21,172 nt of DNA from a virus: the IMG/VR virus record IMGVR_UViG_3300046007_002553, positions 1 through 21,172 of that record; one strand, 5' to 3'. Below, piece by piece: positions 11,744-20,322 of the stretch (position 1 is the stretch's first letter; each line of letters begins with the position of its first letter). The notes under the pieces are model-generated. The model was given only the letters and a program-made list of their open reading frames with translations. It was not told where the DNA came from and did no database searches. The translations under genes and the position numbers were made by a program.

Positions 11744-13955
11744 GTACGCACTATATAATTTATGTAACGACATCGTTAACGCCAATGCTAGAGCTTCTAG
11801 GAATAGAAATAAGCTATGGAAGTATGGCTACGATGCTACGTATGATATTGTAGTTATATCTAAAGATGGAACTATTGGAGATATATATGATATCAACGGA
11901 CTGAAAGTAGCTCTACCATCTAATCCTAGCAAACTGATGAAAGGATCAAATAGATGGGAGTCATCAGAGTATCCTAAAGAACTTCAGAAGATAAAGACAG
12001 TATTTGATTGGAATAGAAAAGATAATGCTTTTAAATCAAAGTATGTTGATTATATAGAGGAAGAGTACGACAGAAGGGAGCAAGGTTTTTGGTTTATGAA
12101 CAATAACAAGCCTACCTACCTAACAGGAACTCATTATATGTATCTTCAGTGGTCTAAAATAGATGTTGGTCTACCTGACTTTCGTGAATCAAATAGAGTA
12201 TTCTTTATATTTTGGGAGGCTTGTAAAGCTGACAATCGTTCATTCGGAATGATATATCTTAAGAACAGACGTTCTGGATTCTCGTTTATGTCATCAGCAG
12301 AAGTATCCAACATAGGAACATTAGCAAAAGATGCTCGTTTAGGTATTTGCTCTAAGAGTGGTAACGATGCTAAGAAAATGTTTACCGATAAAGTAGTTCC
12401 AATTGTTAATAACTATCCATTTTTCTTCCAACCTGTAAGGGATGGTATGAGTAATCCAAAGACAGAACTTGCATTTAGAGTCCCTGCTTCAAAGATTACT
12501 CGTAAGAATATGGACGAGGAGCATGAAGAAGATATTGATGGACTAGATACATCTATTGACTGGAAGAATACAGATGACAACTCTTACGATGGTGAGAAGT
12601 TATTGATGTTAGTAGAGGATGAATCTGGTAAATTAGAGAGACCTAACAATATTAAAAATGGTTGGCGAGTTAGGAAAACTTGTCTTCGTTTAGGTAGTAA
12701 GATTATTGGTAAATGTATGATGGGTTCAACATCAAATGCTTTATCAAAAGGTGGACAGAACTACAAAGATATGTATTATGATTCAGATCCAAGAAAACGC
12801 TCTGCCAATGGACAGACCAAAAGTGGGCTATATGCATTATTCATACCAATGGAATGGAACTTCGAGGGTTATATCGATGAGTACGGATTCCCTGTATTTG
12901 AAGATCCAAAAAAACCTGTAATTGGAATTGATGGAGAGATGATTAATATTGGAGTAATTACCTATTGGAATAATGAGGTAGCTTCATTAAAGTCTGATTC
13001 AGATGCATTAAATGAGTTCTATCGTCAGTTCCCTAGAACAGAGTCTCATGCATTCAGAGATGAGTCCAAGGAGTCTTTATTCAACTTAACAAAGATATAT
13101 CAGCAAATCGATTATAATGACTCTTTAGTAAAAGACCAGGTATTAACTAAAGGTGGTTTCCATTGGAAGAATGGAGTTGTAGATTCAGAGGTTGTTTGGA
13201 CTCCTGATAAGAACGGTCGTTTCTTAGTTTCATGGATACCTAATACAAATTTACGTAATAGAGTTCTAGTTAAGAATGGGAAGAAATATCCTGCTAATGA
13301 GCATATCGGAGCGTTCGGTTGTGATCCATATGATATCTCAGGAACAGTTGGTGGTGGTGGATCAAATGGTGCACTACATGGTAAAACTAAATTCCACATG
13401 GAAGAAGCTCCTTCAAACGAGTTCTTTTTAGAGTACATAGCAAGACCTCAGACAGCAGAGATATTTTTCGAGGATGTATTAATGGCGTGTATATTTTACG
13501 GTATGCCGCTATTAGCAGAGAACAATAAGCCTAGATTACTTTATCATTTTAAGAATAGAGGATATAGAGGCTTTTCAATGAATAGACCTGACAAACCAAT
13601 GCATAAGCTATCTAAAACAGAGTTAGAACTTGGAGGAATACCTAACTCATCTGAAGATATAAAACAAGCGCACGCATCAGCTATTGAGTCATACGTAGAA
13701 GAATATGTAGGTATAGATACAGAAGGAACTTATAGAAGTACAGATGAGATTGGCTCAATGTATTTCACTAAAACTTTAGAGGATTGGGCTCGATTCGATA
13801 TAAATAATCGTACAAAACATGATGCCTCTATATCGTCAGGACTAGCAATTATGGCAACTCGTAAGTTTTCCGTAGCAAGGGATGCTGAAAAGTCAAAAAT
13901 AAATGTTAAATTTGCTACTTATAAAAACAATGGTAATATCAGTGAATTAAGATAG
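11712..13955 (+). CDS. terL: Terminase large subunit (TerL)
   Basis: The DNA-packaging motor and nuclease, 747 residues counted from TTG 11712. The ATPase part has an unusual Walker A-like YLKNRRSGFS (182-191), with Arg and Ser at the key positions as in crAss-like terminases, a Walker B LLMLVEDESG (297-306) with catalytic acid E302 or E304, and a coupling motif KCMMGSTSNALSKGG. The nuclease part has FGCDPYD (D538, with D541 nearby) and KHDASISSGLA (D704), the acidic residues of the RNase H-like active site. The first codon is not ATG: TTG 11712 gives a 32-nt overlap, while GTG 11733 gives an 11-nt overlap and begins VENKYALYNLC. The second is equally plausible. It precedes the portal gene by 1 nt. 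Confidence 0.93.
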   Translation: MPKEELKVENKYALYNLCNDIVNANARASRNRNKLWKYGYDATYDIVVISKDGTIGDIYDINGLKVALPSNPSKLMKGSNRWESSEYPKELQKIKTVFDWNRKDNAFKSKYVDYIEEEYDRREQGFWFMNNNKPTYLTGTHYMYLQWSKIDVGLPDFRESNRVFFIFWEACKADNRSFGMIYLKNRRSGFSFMSSAEVSNIGTLAKDARLGICSKSGNDAKKMFTDKVVPIVNNYPFFFQPVRDGMSNPKTELAFRVPASKITRKNMDEEHEEDIDGLDTSIDWKNTDDNSYDGEKLLMLVEDESGKLERPNNIKNGWRVRKTCLRLGSKIIGKCMMGSTSNALSKGGQNYKDMYYDSDPRKRSANGQTKSGLYALFIPMEWNFEGYIDEYGFPVFEDPKKPVIGIDGEMINIGVITYWNNEVASLKSDSDALNEFYRQFPRTESHAFRDESKESLFNLTKIYQQIDYNDSLVKDQVLTKGGFHWKNGVVDSEVVWTPDKNGRFLVSWIPNTNLRNRVLVKNGKKYPANEHIGAFGCDPYDISGTVGGGGSNGALHGKTKFHMEEAPSNEFFLEYIARPQTAEIFFEDVLMACIFYGMPLLAENNKPRLLYHFKNRGYRGFSMNRPDKPMHKLSKTELELGGIPNSSEDIKQAHASAIESYVEEYVGIDTEGTYRSTDEIGSMYFTKTLEDWARFDINNRTKHDASISSGLAIMATRKFSVARDAEKSKINVKFATYKNNGNISELR

Positions 13956-13956
13956 T

Positions 13957-16395
13957 ATGGAGAAACCATCAATACAAATAAAAAACGTTTCATTCCCGAA
14001 TCAAATGGCATCAGATGCCGAGAAAGAAAGCAATGAATACGGTTTAAAAGTCGGTCATGCTATTCAGGGAGAATGGTTTCGTAGAGTAGGTAATGATAGT
14101 TGCAAATACTACTCTCAATATGGAGAGTTCCATAGATTAAGATTGTACTCAAGAGGTGAGCAATCTATCGCTAAATATAAATCAGAGTTATCTCATAATG
14201 GAGATTTGTCTTATATCAACTTAGATTGGACTCCTGTTCCAATTATTCCTAAGTTTGTAGACATACTTGTTAATGGTATTCAAGATAGATTATACAAAGT
14301 AAAAGTAGAGGCACAAGATATTATGTCGGCAGAGAAGAAGAATCTTTTCCAAGATATGGTTGAGTCAGATATGGTAGCTAAAGATTTCTTAGCACAAGCT
14401 AAAGAACAAACAGGTATTGATGCATTCAATGTTCCTGAAAAAGAATTACCTGAGACATCTGAAGAGTTGTCATTATATATGCAACTTAAATTCAAGCCAT
14501 CTGTAGAGATAGCTGAAGAGATAGCATTAAATACGATATTATTACAAAACGATTATCAAGATACTCTTAAACCAGATATCGATAGAGATATTGCTGTAAT
14601 TGGAGTTGGAGCTGTTAAACATGAGTTTAATCCATCATCAGGACTTGAGCTTAGTTATGTTGATCCTGCTTCATTGGTGTATAGTTATACAGAGAAGAGA
14701 GATTTCTCTGACTGTTATTATTTCGGTGAAGTAAAACAAGTACACGTTACAGAGTTACTTAAAATTGATCCAACATTAACTGATGAAGATATTCAATCAA
14801 TATCTCAAACAGCAGGAGCTTGGCAGAATCATTTCCCTATCGTTAAGTCATTCAATGATGATTCGTTCGGTGGAGAGATGGTATCTATATTATTCTTCAA
14901 CTATAAAACATCTAAGCGATTTGCCTACAAACGTAAGTTCTTGAAGAATGGTGGAGAGAGAGTTATTAAGAAATCAGATACATTCAGACCTAACGTTGGA
15001 GAGGATGATAGCTTTGGAGTTCTTGAGTCAGTTAAGGATGTTTGGTATGAAGGAGTTCTTGTATTAGGTAGCAACAAATTACTTAAATGGAACTTACTTA
15101 AAAATATGGTTAGACCTGATGCTGCTACTCAAAAAGCATTACCTAACTATGTTGTTTGCGCTCCGAATATGTACAATGGTGTAATCGAGTCTATAACTAG
15201 ACGTATGATACCATTTGCTGATCAGATACAATTAACTCACTTGAAGTTACAACAAGTAATGTCAAGAGTAGTTCCTGATGGGGTATTCATTGATGCTGAT
15301 GGACTTAATGAAGTTGATTTAGGTAATGGAGCAGCTTACAATCCTGAGGAAGCATTAAAGCTATATTTCCAAACAGGTTCTGTTATTGGCAGAAGTAATA
15401 CAATGGAGGGCGAATTTAATAACGCTCGTATTCCAATTCAAGAGTTATCTACTAACAGTGGTCAATCTAAGATGCAAGCATTAATATCTGTTTACAACTA
15501 CAATCTTAATATGATTAGAGATGTAACAGGAATGAATGAAGCAAGAGATGGTTCTATGCCTAATTCAGATGCATTAGTTGGTGTTCAGAAATTAGCAGCA
15601 TTAAATAGTAATATCGCTACAAGACATATATTAGAAGGCGGTTTATTAATCACTAAAAGATTATGTCAATGTATTTCATTAAGAATTGCTGATATCCTTA
15701 AATATGCAGACTTCAGAGATGAGTTCGCTATGCAGATTGGTAATTACAATCTAGCAATATTAGATGATATCAAGAACTTGTACTTACATTCGTTCGGTGT
15801 GTTTATCGAGTTAGCTCCTGATGAAGAAGAGAAACAATTAGTAGAACAAAATATTCAAATAGCATTAAGCAGAGATCAAATTGATTTAGAAGATGCTATC
15901 GATATACGTACAATTAACAATCTTAAATTAGCTAATGAGCTATTGAAAGTTAAGAGACGTAAGAAAATGGAGGCTGCTCAGAAAAGCCAGGAGATGCAAA
16001 TGCAAATGCAAATGCAGTCTAATATCCAATCTCAACAAGCTGCTGCACAAGCTAAACAACAACAATCTCAGATTGATGCTCAAGCTAAAATATCTGTAAT
16101 CTCAGCACAAGCACAAGTAGATATGCAGAAATTAGAGCTTGAAGTACAGAAGAAAAAAGAGTTAATGCAAGTTGAGTTTGATTACAATATGCAATTGAAA
16201 GGAATAGAGACTGACAATCTGAAAACAAGAGAGAAAGCTAAGGAAGATGCTAAAGACGAACGAGTTAAGAAGCAGGCTACAGCTCAATCTAAGTTGATAG
16301 AGCAACGTCAGAACAATCTTCCTCCTGTTGATTTTGAGAGTAGTGGTAATGATGCGTTAGGTGATTTCAACCTGGAAGCCTTTGAACCAAGGTAA
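13957..16395 (+). CDS. Portal protein (crAss-like)
   Basis: An 812-residue portal, the dodecameric ring through which DNA enters the head. The N-terminal 630 residues hold the portal body; NMIRDVTGMNEARDGS starting near residue 518 and DALVGVQKLAALNSNIATRH after it are recognised from portals of crAss-like and related Bacteroidota phages. Residues about 655-780 form a Gln/Lys/Glu/Met-rich coiled coil with EMQMQMQMQS near 685, consistent with the extended C-terminal barrel. The C-terminal end is acidic (GNDALGDFNLEAFEPR). It sits between terminase and scaffold, the canonical place. Length is large compared with the 500-600 residues of many phage portals but usual for this group. Confidence 0.92.
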   Translation: MEKPSIQIKNVSFPNQMASDAEKESNEYGLKVGHAIQGEWFRRVGNDSCKYYSQYGEFHRLRLYSRGEQSIAKYKSELSHNGDLSYINLDWTPVPIIPKFVDILVNGIQDRLYKVKVEAQDIMSAEKKNLFQDMVESDMVAKDFLAQAKEQTGIDAFNVPEKELPETSEELSLYMQLKFKPSVEIAEEIALNTILLQNDYQDTLKPDIDRDIAVIGVGAVKHEFNPSSGLELSYVDPASLVYSYTEKRDFSDCYYFGEVKQVHVTELLKIDPTLTDEDIQSISQTAGAWQNHFPIVKSFNDDSFGGEMVSILFFNYKTSKRFAYKRKFLKNGGERVIKKSDTFRPNVGEDDSFGVLESVKDVWYEGVLVLGSNKLLKWNLLKNMVRPDAATQKALPNYVVCAPNMYNGVIESITRRMIPFADQIQLTHLKLQQVMSRVVPDGVFIDADGLNEVDLGNGAAYNPEEALKLYFQTGSVIGRSNTMEGEFNNARIPIQELSTNSGQSKMQALISVYNYNLNMIRDVTGMNEARDGSMPNSDALVGVQKLAALNSNIATRHILEGGLLITKRLCQCISLRIADILKYADFRDEFAMQIGNYNLAILDDIKNLYLHSFGVFIELAPDEEEKQLVEQNIQIALSRDQIDLEDAIDIRTINNLKLANELLKVKRRKKMEAAQKSQEMQMQMQMQSNIQSQQAAAQAKQQQSQIDAQAKISVISAQAQVDMQKLELEVQKKKELMQVEFDYNMQLKGIETDNLKTREKAKEDAKDERVKKQATAQSKLIEQRQNNLPPVDFESSGNDALGDFNLEAFEPR

Positions 16396-16421
16396 TTTCG
16401 CAAAATTCAATTAAAAATTTA

Positions 16422-16435
16422 TTATTAACTTTGTA
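16422..16435 (+). promoter_or_regulatory. Late promoter for scaffold and capsid (TTATTAACTTTGTA)
   Basis: Contains a -7 box TAACTTTG and matches TTATTANNTTTGTA, also found at 19888-19901 and 20297-20310. It is in the 60-nt gap between portal and scaffold genes, 20 nt before the ATG at 16456, with an A/T-rich leader. It is probably the source of the major capsid message, because the gap before the capsid gene has no box. Confidence 0.7.
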
Positions 16436-16455
16436 ACAATTAAAATTAAATTCAA

Positions 16456-17553
16456 ATGGAAGAGGAAAAACAAGAATGGACAGTTAGAGCTGTTGACTTT
16501 GAAGAAAAGTCTGCTGCTGAGATTGAGAGAGAAGTTGTTCAGATGTATGACGAACAAGAAGAAACTCAAGATACTGAAACTATTCAAGAAGAACAACAAG
16601 AAGAAGTTCAAGAGGAAGAAATTCCAACAAACGAGATAGATGATGACATCGTTCTTTCACATATTAAGAATAAATACGGAAGAGAAGTAAATTCATTAGA
16701 TGAGTTATTCCAAGAGCAACAATCTCGTGAGGAGTTACCTGAAGATGTAAATGCTTTTCTTAAGTATAAAAAAGAAACAGGTCGTTCTTTCGAGGATTTT
16801 ATCAGTCTTAATAAAGACTTTGATAAAGTAGAGCCAAACAAATTATTGGCTGATTACTTGAAAGAAAAGAATCCACATTTAGATGACGAGGATATTGCAT
16901 TCAAGTTAGAAGAATATGGATACGATGAAGACATTGATTCAGATAAAGAAATTAGAGCTAAGAAAATAGCTTTTAAAGAAGACCTTTCGAAAGCAAAGGA
17001 ATATTTTAATAATCTTAAAGAACAATATAAAGTTCCTCTTGAGTCAAGAGATTCTTTTGTTCCACAAGATGAAAAGGAAGAATACAATGCTTACAAGGAA
17101 TACAAAAAAACAGTTTCAAGTCAAAGTGAACTGCAACAACGTCAATCGGAAGTATTTGCTGAAAAGACAAGTAATCTATTTTCTGATAAATTCGAGGGCT
17201 TCGGATTTAACTTAGATGAAAATACAAACATTACTTACAAACCATCAGATGCTAAAGAACTTAAAGATAAACAAAGTAATCTAGGAGAGTTTATTAAAGG
17301 ATTCTTAGATAACGATGGATACCTTACAGATGCTGAAGCTTTTCATAAAGCTATCGCTGTAGCTAGAGAGCCTGAGAAATTTGCTAAGTTTTTCTATGAA
17401 AAAGGAAAAGCTGATCAAACTGTAGAAATTGAGAAGGACAGCAAGAATATCGATATGGTACGAAATGCTCCTAAATCTGTTCCTACTGATGGACCAAAAG
17501 TTAGAGTGTTAGATGACAACGGTGGAACTGGGTTAAGATTTAGAAAACGTTAA
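16456..17553 (+). CDS. Putative scaffolding protein
   Basis: A 365-residue, acidic, predicted helical protein between the portal and capsid genes, where scaffolds usually lie. Residues 1-70 are very rich in Glu and Gln (DEQEETQDTETIQEEQQEEV). The middle has VNAFLKYKKETGRSFEDFIS and LNKDFDKVEPNKLLADYLKE, patterns shared with putative scaffolds of other Bacteroidota phages. The C-terminus turns basic (GTGLRFRKR), as in scaffolds whose positively charged tail docks on the capsid protein. It would guide assembly of the procapsid and leave before packaging. No protease domain is visible in it. It is co-transcribed with the capsid gene, 19 nt apart. Confidence 0.75.
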   Translation: MEEEKQEWTVRAVDFEEKSAAEIEREVVQMYDEQEETQDTETIQEEQQEEVQEEEIPTNEIDDDIVLSHIKNKYGREVNSLDELFQEQQSREELPEDVNAFLKYKKETGRSFEDFISLNKDFDKVEPNKLLADYLKEKNPHLDDEDIAFKLEEYGYDEDIDSDKEIRAKKIAFKEDLSKAKEYFNNLKEQYKVPLESRDSFVPQDEKEEYNAYKEYKKTVSSQSELQQRQSEVFAEKTSNLFSDKFEGFGFNLDENTNITYKPSDAKELKDKQSNLGEFIKGFLDNDGYLTDAEAFHKAIAVAREPEKFAKFFYEKGKADQTVEIEKDSKNIDMVRNAPKSVPTDGPKVRVLDDNGGTGLRFRKR

Positions 17554-17572
17554 AATTTAAAACAAAAACAAA

Positions 17573-18988
17573 ATGGCTGGAACATTAGCAACATCACCAG
17601 GAGTAAATATCACTCCAAGTTCAGTAAAGGCAGTATTGCCTTCTAACTACATCAAGAACTTTGATTTCTTGAACCAATACTTACCAGATACTTACGAGCA
17701 AGAGTTCGAAGCATATGGTGAAAGATCTATCTCTTCTTTCTTACGTAACGTAGGAGCTGAGTCTGCATCTGCATCTGATTTGATCAAATGGACAGAGCAA
17801 GGTCGTTTACATACAAAATATACAGGAGTTACTGCTGATTCAGCTGCTGGTACTGATACTGCATTATTCTCTATCGCAGGAGCTACTAACTGTGTTTTCC
17901 GTAAACACCAAGTTGTTTTCTTGTCTGCTGAGTCTGGTACTTTATCTGCAAAAGCAATCATTTCAGGAGTTGGTACAGCTGATTCTTTAGCTGATAATCA
18001 ACAATTCCAAGTTAAGTTCTACGAAGCTGCTGGTTCTCCATTCCAATCAGGTGATAAAGTAACTGCATTCGTTTACGGTTCTGAGTTCTCTAAAGGAGAC
18101 AACGGTATGTCAGGTTCAGTTGAGTCTGAAACTAGCTTCTATGAAGTTAAACCAGTTATTATCAAAGACAAATATGTTGTTTCTGGTTCTGATATGGCTC
18201 AAATCGGATGGGTAGAAGTACAAGGAGATAATGGTACAGGTTACTTATGGTACTTGAAATCAGCTCATGATACTCGTGTTCGTTTTGACGATTACTTAGA
18301 AATGATGATGGTTGAGCACGTAGAGGCTGAAAATGGTTCTGCTGCTGAAGCTTACTTATCTACTAATACAGGTGGTGGTAATGCAGGTACAGAAGGTTTA
18401 TTCGCTTCTATCGAATCAAGAGGAAATGTTTACAACGGTGGTAACCCATCTACGTTAGCTGACTTCGATACAATCGTTGCTCGTTTAGACAAACAAGGTG
18501 CTATCGCTGAGAACGCATTATTCGTTAATAGAGGATTCTCTACTGATATCGATGATATGTTAGGTAATATCTCTACAGTTGCAGGTGCTTCTTACGGTAT
18601 GTTCGACAATGACAAAAATATGTCATTAAACTTAGGTTTCGAAGGGTTCCGTAGAGGTTCTTATGATTTCTACAAAACTGACTGGAAATACTTAAATGAT
18701 GCTACTTTACGTGGTGGTTTAACAGCAGGAGCAGTTAATGGGGTATTAGTACCAGCAGGAACTACTTCAGTTTACGATCAAGTAATGGGACAAACAGTTA
18801 AGAGACCATTCTTACACGTTCGTTACAGAGCTAACGAAAGAGTTAACCGTAGATTACAAACTTGGACTACAGGTTCTCAAGGAGAAGGAACAGCTACTAG
18901 CGATTTAGATGCTATGGAGTTACACTTCTTATCTGAAAGAGCTTTATGTACATTAGGAGCAAACAACTTCATGTTGTTCCAAGACTAA
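17573..18988 (+). CDS. Major capsid protein
   Basis: A 471-residue protein expected to adopt the HK97 fold and build the icosahedral shell. Evidence is its place after portal and scaffold, its size, the absence of signal or membrane segments, and segments such as LHVRYRANERVNRRLQ and LDAMELHFLSERALCTLGAN near the C-terminus that are familiar from capsid proteins of this phage group. Its codons favour TTC, TAC, AAC and CGT far more than its neighbours, as expected for the most abundant product. Translation begins after an A-rich leader without a Shine-Dalgarno, and a strong hairpin terminator follows 9 nt after the stop. Confidence 0.88.
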   Translation: MAGTLATSPGVNITPSSVKAVLPSNYIKNFDFLNQYLPDTYEQEFEAYGERSISSFLRNVGAESASASDLIKWTEQGRLHTKYTGVTADSAAGTDTALFSIAGATNCVFRKHQVVFLSAESGTLSAKAIISGVGTADSLADNQQFQVKFYEAAGSPFQSGDKVTAFVYGSEFSKGDNGMSGSVESETSFYEVKPVIIKDKYVVSGSDMAQIGWVEVQGDNGTGYLWYLKSAHDTRVRFDDYLEMMMVEHVEAENGSAAEAYLSTNTGGGNAGTEGLFASIESRGNVYNGGNPSTLADFDTIVARLDKQGAIAENALFVNRGFSTDIDDMLGNISTVAGASYGMFDNDKNMSLNLGFEGFRRGSYDFYKTDWKYLNDATLRGGLTAGAVNGVLVPAGTTSVYDQVMGQTVKRPFLHVRYRANERVNRRLQTWTTGSQGEGTATSDLDAMELHFLSERALCTLGANNFMLFQD

Positions 18989-18997
18989 TAAATTCTC

Positions 18998-19032
18998 AGA
19001 GAGTCTCATCAGTGAGGCTCTCTTCTTTTTTT
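18998..19032 (+). terminator. Intrinsic terminator after the capsid gene
   Basis: AGAGAGTCTCA (18998-19008) pairs with TGAGGCTCTCT (19013-19023), eleven pairs with one T-G, around the 4-nt loop TCAG, followed by seven T at 19026-19032. No promoter box lies between it and the next ATG at 19053, so the downstream gene may depend on readthrough. Confidence 0.85.
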
Positions 19033-19052
19033 AAATTAAAATTCAAATCAAA

Positions 19053-19820
19053 ATGAAAAAAACTTTAGAGTTAAAAGACCGAGTTTATAACTTGGCAGGA
19101 AGTAAAACACCATTAGCATTATACATTGCTTCAAGACACACAAACAGAAAGTCATTATTATATTTTGACGAAACAATGGGAACAAACGGAGCAGCAAGAG
19201 AGCTTCGATATGCTAAAAACCAAAAATCACCATTCGTAGATGAACAAGATGGAACAGCAATCGTTGAACCAATCATTTTTGAGGATGGTATCTTAAGAGT
19301 TCCAAAAACAAACAGAGTATTACAAGAGTTCTTATACTACAGTCCTGACAACGTATCTAACGGTGGAGGTGTATTTGAAGAGTTTGATCCATCAGTAAGT
19401 GCTGCTAAGAAAGTTGCTTCATTAGACTTAGAGTTAGATGCAGCTATCAAAGCAAGAGAGCTTGACTTAAATACAATGTTAGCAGTAGGAAGAATCTATC
19501 TTAATGGAAATGTTGATAAAATGTCAACAGATGAGTTGAAGAGAGATATCAGATTATTTGCTAAAACAAATCCACAAGAGTTTTTAGATGCAGTAGAAGA
19601 TCCTGATTTGAATATCAATAATATTGCTACTAGAGCATTCGCTGAAAGCTTTGTAACATTCAGAGGAGGTAAAGATGTATTCTATAATCTTTCTGACAAC
19701 AAAAAGAAAATCCTTACTGTACCATTCGGTGAGAACCATATTGATAAATTAGCTACATGGTTACACACAAACGAAGGACAGGAATTTTATAAATTATTAC
19801 AAAAAGAATTTGGTGAATAA
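19053..19820 (+). CDS. Conserved protein downstream of capsid (255 aa)
   Basis: The 255-residue product has the segment RYAKNQKSPFVDEQDG followed by EPIIFEDGILRVPKTNRVLQ (overall about residues 52-94). The FVDEQxG...PIxFExGxLxVPKxNxxLQ pattern is remembered from proteins next to capsid genes in Bacteroidota phages. The second half is charged and helical (ELDAAIKARELDLNTMLAVG, RDIRLFAKTNPQEFLDAVED). There is no membrane segment. Function is unknown; a head-associated or DNA-end protein is possible. It starts 20 nt after the capsid terminator behind an A-rich leader without its own promoter box, so its level may be set by readthrough. Confidence 0.7.
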   Translation: MKKTLELKDRVYNLAGSKTPLALYIASRHTNRKSLLYFDETMGTNGAARELRYAKNQKSPFVDEQDGTAIVEPIIFEDGILRVPKTNRVLQEFLYYSPDNVSNGGGVFEEFDPSVSAAKKVASLDLELDAAIKARELDLNTMLAVGRIYLNGNVDKMSTDELKRDIRLFAKTNPQEFLDAVEDPDLNINNIATRAFAESFVTFRGGKDVFYNLSDNKKKILTVPFGENHIDKLATWLHTNEGQEFYKLLQKEFGE

Positions 19821-19863
19821 AAAATATTGATTATATTTGAACTCATCTTAGTTAATAAATTAG

Positions 19864-19889
19864 AGCTGGCATTAGTGTCAGCTTTTTTT
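19864..19889 (+). terminator. Intrinsic terminator fused to the next promoter
   Basis: AGCTGGCA (19864-19871) pairs with TGTCAGCT (19876-19883), eight pairs with one G-T, around the loop TTAG; the T run is 19883-19889. The T run is also the start of the following promoter string. Confidence 0.8.
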
Positions 19890-19901
19890 ATTACATTTGT
19901 A
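19888..19901 (+). promoter_or_regulatory. Late promoter for the 105-aa gene (TTATTACATTTGTA)
   Basis: Carries the -7 box TACATTTG at 19892-19899 and fits TTATTANNTTTGTA. It begins on the last T residues of the preceding terminator and is 29 nt before the ATG at 19931, leaving a leader containing AACAATTAAACT. Confidence 0.7.
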
Positions 19902-19930
19902 CTTTATAAACAATTAAACTATTTTCGAAA

Positions 19931-20248
19931 ATGGCTAAATTTTTGCAATTCACAATTGGAGCAGCTGATGCTCTACCAAAGGCTTTAATCTCTGCTGGAG
20001 CAGATTACTTGATTACAATGCCTTCAAACGCAACAGTAGTATTGACTGCATTAGGTGGTGTAGCTACAGCTGACGTTCTTACTATTACATTTACTACAGC
20101 TGATGCAACTTACGCATCTCACTACGCTGTTGTTGATGCTTTGGCTTTAGCTAACGGACCAAAATCTGCTCCTGATGCTATCATTATCCCTAAGTTACCA
20201 TTAGTTGGAGCAACTCAACAATTAATTACATCTGTAGCTATTGCATAA
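19931..20248 (+). CDS. Abundant small virion protein candidate (105 aa)
   Basis: The 105-residue product is Ala/Thr/Val-rich with alternating strands (MAKFLQFTIGAAD, YLITMPSNATVVLTALGG, TADVLTITFTTADATY, QQLITSVAIA) and almost no charge, as in small beta-sandwich capsid decorations. Codon choice matches the capsid gene (TAC, AAC, GCT and GTT prominent), pointing to very high expression. It has a private promoter and private terminators on both sides, so it makes a single-gene message. A capsid decoration or auxiliary capsid protein is the best inference; no family is recognised. Confidence 0.7.
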   Translation: MAKFLQFTIGAADALPKALISAGADYLITMPSNATVVLTALGGVATADVLTITFTTADATYASHYAVVDALALANGPKSAPDAIIIPKLPLVGATQQLITSVAIA

Positions 20249-20269
20249 TCAATAAGCTAAGATATTTAG

Positions 20270-20298
20270 AGGCACAGCATTATTGTTGTGCCTTTTTT
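20270..20298 (+). terminator. Intrinsic terminator after the 105-aa gene
   Basis: GGCACAGCA (20271-20279) pairs with TGTTGTGCC (20284-20292), nine pairs with one G-T, around the loop TTAT, followed by six T at 20293-20298. As with the previous terminator, the T run merges with the next promoter. Confidence 0.82.
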
Positions 20299-20310
20299 AT
20301 TATCTTTGTA
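20297..20310 (+). promoter_or_regulatory. Late promoter for the connector gene (TTATTATCTTTGTA)
   Basis: Contains the -7 box TATCTTTG (20301-20308) and fits TTATTANNTTTGTA. It begins on the terminator T run and ends 12 nt before the ATG at 20323. Confidence 0.7.
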
Positions 20311-20322
20311 AAAAAGTAAGAA

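Noticed and set aside
13112-13438. Leftward 108-codon open frame inside the terminase gene
   Set aside because: It overlaps the nuclease domain of TerL, whose motifs confirm the plus strand; the product is low complexity and without context.
15990-16020. ATGCAA microrepeat in the portal gene
   Set aside because: It encodes Met-Gln pairs within the coiled-coil tail and is explained by low-complexity protein sequence; not a separate DNA element.
16608-17087. Leftward Ser-rich open frames inside the scaffold gene
   Set aside because: They are the reverse reading of Glu/Lys-rich codons, which gives long Ser/Phe/Leu frames by chance.
17573-18988. A prohead protease near the capsid gene
   Set aside because: None of the neighbouring products shows a serine protease motif in a suitable place, so no maturation protease is annotated in this window.
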